Assembly: GCA_964396185.1 (NCBI GenBank)
Contig: CAYNEI010000041.1
Location: forward strand, 1 to 19,779
Reading direction: 5' to 3'
Length of the DNA stretch: 19,779 nt
From: CAYNEI01 sp964396185
Lineage (GTDB): Archaea; Thermoplasmatota; SW-10-69-26
The notes under the pieces: model-generated
What the model saw: only the letters and a program-made list of their open reading frames with translations
Database searches by the model: none
Told to the model about the DNA's origin: nothing
Translations under genes and position numbers: made by a program
In this document: positions 14,834 to 19,779 of the stretch, piece by piece
Numbering within the stretch: the first letter of the stretch is position 1
Layout of the letters: each line of letters opens with the position of its first letter

Positions 14834-15410
14834 TGGCTGGCGTGTCGTTGCCCCCGAGCCCCAGCAGGCGCTTGTGCATGACCCCCCCGTGGTCGGCCAC
14901 GATGACGATCCCATCGAGGCGCACGTCCTCGGCCACGGTCTTCAGCCGGCCGGTGATCCCCTCCAGCAGGGCGCGGTCACCAGCATCCTGGGAAGGGACG
15001 CGGACCTCCACATCGGCCCGGACTTGGCGTTGGAAATCGATCAACCCCATGAGCCGGCGTACCTGGTCGAAGAACCGGGTGAACAGCACGCGCTGCTCCA
15101 GCGAGGCGAGCTGCACGAACTGCTCGTGGGTGGCCTCCCAGATGGCCAGCTCGAACGTCGAGCCGAAGAGGTACGGGTCGTCCGCGTCCACGAGCAGGCC
15201 CTGCAGGCGCTTGGCCTCGAACGTGTTGCGCACCACGCTGGAGAGGATGACGTCCTGGATGTCGGCGAGTTGGGCGTCCAAGCGCTCGGCTTGGAGGGCG
15301 TCCTCTTGCGCGCGGCGCTTCCGCTCCGTCCAGAGCGCCAGCACCACACCCGCGAAGACCCCTAGGATCCCTGCCGAGGCTTCGACGATGAAGTCTGTGA
15401 GGACCGCCAC
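14823..15410 (-). CDS. hypothetical single-span membrane protein with coiled coil
   Basis: No family is recognised. With a GTG start at 15410 the product is 195 residues. It has an N-terminal hydrophobic helix, EASAGILGVFAGVVLALW (about residues 9-26), followed at once by a charged coiled-coil-like segment (TERKRRAQEDALQAERLDAQ) and a mixed alpha-helical domain with the motif ADHGGVMHKRL near the end. The basic residues right after the helix suggest the bulk is cytosolic. The layout resembles small membrane-tethered sensors or scaffolds, without a known signalling domain. The frame runs upstream to a TTG at 15509, but that part looks non-coding and overlaps the promoter of the divergent gene. 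The GTG is also uncertain, as no good ribosome site precedes it. Confidence 0.6.
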   Translation of the reverse strand: MAVLTDFIVEASAGILGVFAGVVLALWTERKRRAQEDALQAERLDAQLADIQDVILSSVVRNTFEAKRLQGLLVDADDPYLFGSTFELAIWEATHEQFVQLASLEQRVLFTRFFDQVRRLMGLIDFQRQVRADVEVRVPSQDAGDRALLEGITGRLKTVAEDVRLDGIVIVADHGGVMHKRLLGLGGNDTPASNA

Positions 15411-15507
15411 CGTCTGCCCAAGCGGGCTGGGTAGATGAAGGCTGCGCCCTGGACGGGGATCCGTCTCCACGCTCCCAGAGCCGACGGTGCGAGCGCGCCA
15501 CGCCAGC

Positions 15508-15520
15508 AACGCTTATCACC
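15508..15520 (+). promoter_or_regulatory. promoter-like box of the 15542 gene
   Basis: AACGCTTATCACC, centred about 27 bp before the ATG at 15542. It is almost identical in layout to the pdxT box at 12117-12130. A leaderless transcript is predicted. Confidence 0.5.
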
Positions 15521-15541
15521 ATCCAGGCTCCCTCTCGTGGC

Positions 15542-16153
15542 ATGACGGGAGGGTCCCTGCGGTTCAACCGGGATACGTGGACGGGGATCGCAGGTGCCCT
15601 GATCTTACTGGCCGCCATGGCCGGCGTTTTCCTCTACGAGCGGGGCCAGTTCCACGAGTACGAGGTCTCTTGGAGCGCCAGCGAAGCAGGCACGATGACT
15701 GAAACCGGTACCCTGGCCGAAGGGGACACGGCCACCTTCACCCTCGTGGTGCCTGAGGGGGCTGGGATCGTGGCCAACGTGCGCGCCAGCCTGACATGGA
15801 CCGACAACGATGGCGAACCGGACACCTTCTCGCTCGCGCTCGCGCCCCCTGGGGAATCGGCATCTGAGTCGGATACATCCCAGCGCGGAAGCATCGCGAT
15901 CTCGGTCCCTGTGAACGACCAACCCGCCACGACCACAGCCGCCGCCCGCAGCGCCGAGGACGCGCAAGAACAGACCGCCCAGGCCCCCACTGAGGAGGGG
16001 ATCGGCCCTTGGGAGGTGACCGTGACCCTGGTGTCCGCACCGGGTGAGATGCTCCCGGGAGGCACCGAGGTGCAGCCCGACGGCTCCAACGGCTACACGC
16101 TGACGCTCACCTACGACGTCTGGCAACCAGAGGTCCGCGAGCTCACAGGTTAA
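15542..16153 (+). CDS. hypothetical membrane-anchored extracellular protein
   Basis: No family is recognised. The product has 203 residues with an N-terminal membrane anchor, TGIAGALILLAAMAGVFLY (about 14-32), preceded by basic residues and followed by an acidic, Thr/Ser/Glu-rich domain. This predicts a short cytosolic N-terminus and an exterior C-terminus. The exterior part alternates hydrophobic and polar residues (VSWSASEAGT, TATFTLVVPEG, ANVRASLTWTDND, YTLTLTYDVW), like a beta-sandwich. An Ala/Thr/Glu-rich low-complexity linker (about residues 127-158) interrupts it. It may be a surface or pilin-like accessory protein, but no function can be assigned. It is divergent from the coiled-coil membrane protein. 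Confidence 0.6.
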   Translation: MTGGSLRFNRDTWTGIAGALILLAAMAGVFLYERGQFHEYEVSWSASEAGTMTETGTLAEGDTATFTLVVPEGAGIVANVRASLTWTDNDGEPDTFSLALAPPGESASESDTSQRGSIAISVPVNDQPATTTAAARSAEDAQEQTAQAPTEEGIGPWEVTVTLVSAPGEMLPGGTEVQPDGSNGYTLTLTYDVWQPEVRELTG

Positions 16154-16195
16154 GCTGCCGCGTTCGACGGATCTCGCTTGCCACGCTGGGCGGGA

Positions 16196-16483
16196 TCACG
16201 ACACGTCGTCGAACACGACACCCCGCTCGACCAACGGGCCGAGGGTCTGGAACGTATGGTCGAGCACGAGCCGATCGCGCCGCATGGAGAACACGTCCTT
16301 GGACGGAAGGGTGAGCGCGTCCGGGGTGCCGAGGATCTCTGCGGCCTCAGGGGTCAACTGGAGCTTGAGGCTACGGGGCTCCCCCGTGCTCCGGTCCCGC
16401 TCCCACCCGATCAGGGATCCGACGGGTTCGTCCGTTTCATCGAACACGAAGACCGGGATCCCTTGCTCAGCTGGGGTGCGCAT
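16196..16483 (-). CDS. PRC-barrel domain protein
   Basis: A 95-residue protein whose whole length suits one PRC-barrel, a small beta-barrel found in archaeal proteins and in the RNA-processing factor RimM. IPVFVFDETDEPVGSLIGW (9-27) gives the first strands and glycine turn, and LTLPSKDVFSMRRDRLVL (61-78) gives the characteristic later strands. Partners may be RNA or proteins; none is evident in this window. The ATG at 16483 is preceded by GAGG with a 7-nt spacer on the minus strand, which decides this start over the longer open frame reaching 16645. It is transcribed away from the cysM gene, with a 200-bp gap between them. Confidence 0.75.
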   Translation of the reverse strand: MRTPAEQGIPVFVFDETDEPVGSLIGWERDRSTGEPRSLKLQLTPEAAEILGTPDALTLPSKDVFSMRRDRLVLDHTFQTLGPLVERGVVFDDVS

Positions 16484-16584
16484 AAAGAAGCCTCGATGAT
16501 CGTTGAAGGCGGTGTCCGTTCTTCTGGACTGCGCAGCACTTGTTTGCGGATGACAACGTTCGTTGGCATCCGTTCGTCGCTCAG

Positions 16585-16675
16585 GCAGCCAAGCTGCGCG
16601 CTCCCCGACGAAGGCCTGGGCCCCTACGTATCGTTCTCGCCGCAATCCAAACGCCTTTGAACCGCGCTTGGCTGC
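16585..16675. repeat. 10-bp inverted repeat in the cysM upstream region
   Basis: GCAGCCAAGC (16585-16594) recurs as its inverse GCTTGGCTGC (16666-16675). The second copy lies between the predicted promoter box of cysM (about 16649-16660) and its GTG at 16685. A regulator site or a DNA loop is conceivable, but chance in GC-rich DNA is not excluded. Confidence 0.3.
16649..16660 (+). promoter_or_regulatory. promoter-like box of cysM
   Basis: AAACGCCTTTGA, centred about 27 bp before GTG 16685. It carries the AACG plus CTTT pattern. No ribosome site precedes the GTG, consistent with leaderless expression. Confidence 0.45.
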
Positions 16676-16684
16676 TGGCAGCTC

Positions 16685-17641
16685 GTGAGCGAGGCCGCCT
16701 TCCCAGCCACCGCCCCCGTCGTTGAGCTCATCGGGGGGACCCCGCTGGTGGACCTCTCCGAGTTGAGCGCGAGCGCAGGCGTCTCGATCTTTGGCAAGCT
16801 GGAGGCCCGCAACCCGGGTGGCTCGATCAAGGATCGCCCAGCCTTGTTCATCGTGCAGGACGCCTGGGAGGCCCTCTCAGAAGGCGCGAGCTTGGTGGAT
16901 GCGACCAGTGGGAACACGGGCCTCGCGTACGCCTTGCTTGGTCGCGCGCTTGGGTTCCCGGTACACCTCTTCATGCCCGAGAACGCCAGCGATGAGCGCA
17001 AGGGCCTCTTCGGCCTCTACGGTGCCGAGCTCACCCTGACACCGGCAGACGAGGGCCAAGACGGTGCCATCGAGCGTTGTCAAGCCTACCTCGAGGGCGC
17101 CGAGGGCGCCCACGTCTACGCAGACCAGTACAGCAACCCCGCCAACCCGCGCGCTCACGAGCAGACCACGGGTCCAGAGATCCTCACCCAAGCGCCCAGG
17201 CGCGTGAGCCACTTCGTGGCCGGCATCGGCACCGGGGGTACGATCACCGGGATCGCCCGCTGCTTGGCCGATCAGGCACCCGAGGCCCGGGTCATCGGTC
17301 TCCAACCCGCCGAACCCCTGCATGGGATGGAGGGCTGGAAGCACCTGGAGACGAACAAGCGCCCAGCCGTGTTGGATGAGACGCTCATCCACGAGACGGC
17401 CACGGTGACCACCATGGAGGCCTGGGAGACCGGCGCTCGGATCCTGCGAGAGCTCGGCGTGGCCCTGGGGCCCTCGAGCGGTGCCAACGTGGCGGCCTGT
17501 CTCGCACTAGCCGAGGAGCTCGACGAGGGGACGATCGTCACGGTCCTGCCCGACGGGCTTGACCGCTACGGATCCACGACGTACGCTGGCTTCGTGCGCG
17601 AGGAGACCGCAGAAGCGCGCCAACCTGGGGGCCAGGCATGA
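16685..17641 (+). CDS. cysM: cysteine synthase, CysM-type
   Basis: A 318-residue fold-type II PLP enzyme that builds cysteine from an activated serine and a sulfur donor. The PLP lysine is Lys49 in NPGGSIKDR; SGNTG (75-79) binds substrate and GTGGT (182-186) binds cofactor phosphate. The segment AEPLHGMEGWKHLET, instead of the CysK-type motif, resembles CysM enzymes encoded with JAMM and sulfur-carrier proteins, such as mycobacterial CysM, which uses O-phosphoserine and thiocarboxylated CysO. O-phosphoserine use here is inference. The GTG start follows a leaderless promoter spacing. Its TGA overlaps the JAMM gene's ATG (ATGA), so the two proteins are probably made together, and the E1-like fusion follows. 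Confidence 0.93.
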   Translation: MSEAAFPATAPVVELIGGTPLVDLSELSASAGVSIFGKLEARNPGGSIKDRPALFIVQDAWEALSEGASLVDATSGNTGLAYALLGRALGFPVHLFMPENASDERKGLFGLYGAELTLTPADEGQDGAIERCQAYLEGAEGAHVYADQYSNPANPRAHEQTTGPEILTQAPRRVSHFVAGIGTGGTITGIARCLADQAPEARVIGLQPAEPLHGMEGWKHLETNKRPAVLDETLIHETATVTTMEAWETGARILRELGVALGPSSGANVAACLALAEELDEGTIVTVLPDGLDRYGSTTYAGFVREETAEARQPGGQA

Positions 17642-18072
17642 CCGGGTCACGAGAGCGCCTCGAGCTGTCCCCGGAGGTGGCTCAGGGGGTGCTCGACCAC
17701 GCCCTGGAAACGAGCCCGGATGAGTGCTGCGGGATCCTGCTGGGTCCAGCCGCCGGCCAGGCCACGGCGTTCCGCCGGGCCACCAACGTGCACCCCAGCC
17801 GGCGCAACCGCTACGAGATCGACCCCGAGAACCTGCTCGAGGCCACGCTGCAAGCTGAGCAGGAGGGCCTCGAGATCGTCGGCTTCTACCACAGCCACCC
17901 CCGGGGCCACGCGGCGTTCAGCGACGAGGACCGGGCAAGGGCGAGCTGGGAGGGGGCGGTCTACCTGCTCTGCTCGCTCTCGCCACTCGCGTTCTTGGCG
18001 GGCCAGTGGACCGGGGAGCGCTTCGAGGCCCTCGAGGTCCACGTGACCGGCGGGTCCGACCCATCCCCATGA
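17638..18072 (+). CDS. JAMM/MPN+ metalloprotease (Mec-like)
   Basis: A 144-residue stand-alone JAB1/MPN/Mov34 peptidase with every zinc and catalytic residue: Glu29 in DECCG, His85 and His87 in HSHP, Ser95 and Asp98 in SDED, in the exact HxHx7SxxD spacing. Relatives include archaeal deubiquitinase-like enzymes that remove small ubiquitin-like modifiers, and mycobacterial Mec, which frees cysteine from the CysO carrier protein. Being co-translated with CysM and next to the ubiquitin-like/E1 fusion, it probably hydrolyses the carrier-cysteine bond. It may also cut the fusion after its internal Gly-Gly (see findings). No extra domains are present. The ATGA overlap with cysM decides the start. 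Confidence 0.95.
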   Translation: MTGSRERLELSPEVAQGVLDHALETSPDECCGILLGPAAGQATAFRRATNVHPSRRNRYEIDPENLLEATLQAEQEGLEIVGFYHSHPRGHAAFSDEDRARASWEGAVYLLCSLSPLAFLAGQWTGERFEALEVHVTGGSDPSP

Positions 18073-18119
18073 GACCTCTGCGCTCCCCGTAGCCGGGCCC
18101 GCCTTCTTGCCTCCAGCCC

Positions 18120-18129
18120 AACCTTTTTC
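18120..18129 (+). promoter_or_regulatory. promoter-like box / T-run before the fusion gene
   Basis: AACCTTTTTC, centred about 29 bp before ATG 18155, inside a largely pyrimidine stretch (about 18090-18154). The spacing fits a leaderless promoter of the E1 fusion. The T5 run could also serve as a terminator for the cysM-JAMM transcript, so both roles are possible. Confidence 0.4.
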
Positions 18130-18154
18130 CCTTCCACCGCATCATCCTCTCTCG

Positions 18155-19603
18155 ATGGTCAAGGTCCGCATCCCAGCTCCCCTCCGCCCCAAAACCGACG
18201 GGGAAGCCGAGCTCACCGTCAAGGCAGCTACCCTGCGCGAGGCCGTCGACAGCGTCGTCGAGGCCCACCCTGGCCTGCGCGAGCACCTGCTCTCCAAGGC
18301 AGGTGAGCTGCATCGCTTCGTCAACTACTTCGTGAACAAGACGAACGCTCGAGAGCTCGACGGCCCGGACACCGCGCTCAGCGACGAGGACACCGTGCTC
18401 GTCCTCCCAGCCGTGGCAGGTGGGCAAGCGGGCCAGTCAAGTGGGGAAGCGCCCGCCGCGCAGGGCAACGGGAGCCTCTCCACGGACGAGATGCGGTTCT
18501 ACGGGCGTCACCTCATCCTACCTGAGGTGGGCGCTGCCGGGCAGCGCAAGCTCAAGCAGGGCTCGGTCGTGGTCATCGGAGCCGGTGGGCTGGGTGCGCC
18601 TGCCCTGCTCTACCTGGCCGCAGCTGGCGTGGGCCGCATCGGCATCGTGGACCCCGACGTCGTGGACGCCTCCAACCTCCACCGCCAGATCCTCTACAGC
18701 GCGGCCGACGAGGGAGAGGCCAAGGTCCAAGCCGCCAAGCAGCGCCTTGAGAGCCTCAACCCCCACATCGAGATCGAAACCTACCAGGAGCGGTTGACCA
18801 GCGAGAACGCCCTGGCGATCCTGGACGGGTACGACGTGGTGGTCGACGGGACGGACAACTTCCCGACGCGCTACCTCACAAACGATGCGTGCGTGCTCCT
18901 CGGGAAGCCGAACGTGCATGCCAGCATCTTCCGCTTCGAGGGCCAAGCCAGCCTCTTCTGGCCTGAGGGTGGCGGTCCGTGCTACCGCTGCCTCTACCCC
19001 GAGCCCCCACCTCCAGGCCTCGTACCCAGCTGCGCGGAAGGTGGCGTGCTCGGGGTCCTCCCCGGCACGCTCGGCGTGCTCCAGGCCACCGAGGCCATCA
19101 AGCTCCTGCTCGACAAGGGCCGCAGCCTCACCGGCCGCCTGGTGCTCTACAACGCCCTGGACGCGAGCTTCGACGAGGTCCCCATCTCGCGCGACCCCGC
19201 CTGCCCGATCTGCGGTGACGACCCAGAGATCACCGAGCTCGTGGACTACGAAGCCTTCTGCGGTTTGCACGCCCAGGCTGCTGCTATGGAGGGCCAGGAG
19301 ATCAGCGTGCACGAGCTCTCCAGGCGACGAGGCGACGAGGAGCTCTTCGTGCTCGACGTGCGAGAACCGTGGGAGCACGAGATCGTGCATCTCGAGGAGG
19401 CGACCCTGATCCCGCTCAACGATCTGGCCGACCGTGCCAGCGAGCTCCCGCAGGACAAGGAGATCGTCGTGCACTGCCACTCCGGCGCGCGCTCGGCCAA
19501 GGCCACGGAGTTCCTTCGCTCGCTAGGCCTGCGCGCCTACAACCTCGAGGGCGGCATCGAGGCCTGGTCCCGGGAGATCGAACCCGAGAAGCCCACGTAC
19601 TGA
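18155..19603 (+). CDS. ubiquitin-like (MoaD/CysO)-E1 (MoeB/ThiF)-rhodanese fusion
   Basis: A 482-residue three-part sulfur-transfer protein. Residues 1-90 form a MoaD/ThiS/CysO-like beta-grasp domain ending LPAVAGG (Gly89-Gly90). A Gly/Ser/Ala/Gln-rich linker (91-108) follows. Residues 109-360 are a MoeB/ThiF E1-like adenylyltransferase with nucleotide motif GAGGLG (142-147), DNFPTRY (234-240), catalytic Cys293 in PSCAEGG and a zinc site from Cys276/279 and Cys350/353. Residues 380-482 are a rhodanese with active Cys441 in CHSGARS. It should adenylate the carrier tail and pass sulfur to make a thiocarboxylate for CysM, MoaE or tRNA thiolation. The ATG at 18155 starts MVKVRIPAPLR like free carriers; the frame extends upstream to 18107 without support. 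Confidence 0.95.
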   Translation: MVKVRIPAPLRPKTDGEAELTVKAATLREAVDSVVEAHPGLREHLLSKAGELHRFVNYFVNKTNARELDGPDTALSDEDTVLVLPAVAGGQAGQSSGEAPAAQGNGSLSTDEMRFYGRHLILPEVGAAGQRKLKQGSVVVIGAGGLGAPALLYLAAAGVGRIGIVDPDVVDASNLHRQILYSAADEGEAKVQAAKQRLESLNPHIEIETYQERLTSENALAILDGYDVVVDGTDNFPTRYLTNDACVLLGKPNVHASIFRFEGQASLFWPEGGGPCYRCLYPEPPPPGLVPSCAEGGVLGVLPGTLGVLQATEAIKLLLDKGRSLTGRLVLYNALDASFDEVPISRDPACPICGDDPEITELVDYEAFCGLHAQAAAMEGQEISVHELSRRRGDEELFVLDVREPWEHEIVHLEEATLIPLNDLADRASELPQDKEIVVHCHSGARSAKATEFLRSLGLRAYNLEGGIEAWSREIEPEKPTY

Positions 19604-19626
19604 GTGGCCTCGAACGAGGCGGCTCA
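19601..19626 (+). terminator. hairpin overlapping the fusion gene's stop codon
   Basis: TGAG (19601-19604, including the TGA stop) faces CTCA (19623-19626), and GCCTC (19607-19611) pairs with GAGGC (19616-19620) around a GAAC loop. It probably marks or protects the transcript's 3' end. A strong T-run does not follow. Confidence 0.4.
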
Positions 19627-19779
19627 GCCCTACTTGTTACGGATATCGGGCCCGCGCAGGGCGACAGGCGTTCGAAGGGCGAGCCGCCAGGCTCGCAAGC
19701 AGGCGCCTGCCAAGGCGCAACACGGTGGTTCCCCCCGGACCGCAAGGAAGGGCCGGAGGCCGGCTTGGCAGAGCCGGAA
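19627..19779. other. non-coding tail with serial hairpins, truncated by the window end
   Basis: No convincing ORF is present. Three stems are seen: GCGAGCC-GCCA-GGCTCGC (19679-19696), the 12-bp perfect palindrome GCAGGCGCCTGC (19699-19710), and CCGGCT-TGGCAG-AGCCGG (19760-19777). AT-richer sequence (CTTGTTACGGATATC, about 19633-19647) lies before them and could be a promoter. This may be the start of a structured RNA gene or repeat continuing past the window. I cannot match it to tRNA, rRNA, SRP RNA or RNase P RNA. Confidence 0.35.

Noticed and set aside
18107..18154. Earlier start for the carrier-E1-rhodanese fusion
   Set aside because: The extra 16 residues are Pro-rich, precede the family start MVKVRIPA, and would include the predicted promoter.
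18518..19480. 320-codon minus-strand frame opposite the E1-rhodanese region
   Set aside because: Antisense shadow of strongly recognised domains.
19661..19690. tRNA suggested by GTTCGAA at 19670-19676
   Set aside because: The base after the loop is G instead of the required C, the flanking bases do not form a T-stem, and no acceptor, D or anticodon arm can be drawn.
1..19779. CRISPR array, insertion sequence or prophage
   Set aside because: No regularly spaced direct repeats, transposase, integrase or phage structural genes are seen.

Overview
The window is high-GC DNA that is archaeal in character, most likely from a euryarchaeal lineage such as Thermoplasmatota; the lineage is inference. 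The archaeal signs are an MCM replicative helicase, TATA-like boxes about 25-30 bp upstream of many start codons, several apparently leaderless genes, a lipobox protein with LVIVD repeats, and an M14 peptidase ending in a proline-glycine/hydrophobic/arginine anchor like archaeosortase substrates. I count 21 protein genes that I trust plus one probable 38-residue protein. Most other open frames are GC-driven shadows. I find no rRNA, tRNA, insertion sequence or CRISPR array.

Layout. Positions 1-8.0 kb are nearly all on the minus strand: MCM; an FKBP-GDPD pair sharing a GTGA overlap; an SCP2-like/zinc alcohol dehydrogenase pair sharing an ATGA overlap; a 5-formyltetrahydrofolate cyclo-ligase; and an LVIVD-repeat lipoprotein. 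A divergent promoter region then leads to a large secreted M14 zinc carboxypeptidase (8149-10428, +). From 10429 to 10798 lies a 370-bp non-coding block closed by a nearly perfect 20-bp inverted repeat and packed with GC hairpins. Next come a CxxC redoxin and a small secreted protein (-), PdxT and a PaaD-like DUF59 protein (+), a [2Fe-2S] ferredoxin (-), a PaaA-like diiron oxygenase subunit (+), a DUF4242 protein and a membrane/coiled-coil protein (-), an anchored exported protein (+) and a PRC-barrel protein (-).

The right end (16685-19603, +) is the most interesting part. CysM-type cysteine synthase overlaps a JAMM metalloprotease by ATGA, and both are followed by one polypeptide carrying a ubiquitin-like MoaD/ThiS/CysO domain, a MoeB/ThiF E1-like adenylyltransferase and a rhodanese. 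Together they look like a protein-thiocarboxylate route to cysteine. The ubiquitin-like domain ends in AVAGG inside the fusion, so a free Gly-Gly tail would need cleavage, and the JAMM protease next door is the natural candidate.

Second points of interest are a compact oxygenase neighbourhood (PaaA-like, PaaD-like DUF59, ferredoxin) lacking the other Paa subunits, the structured block at 10441-10798, and a shared promoter pattern (AACG followed by a CTTTT/CTTAT-like box) that places many transcription starts at or just before the start codon.
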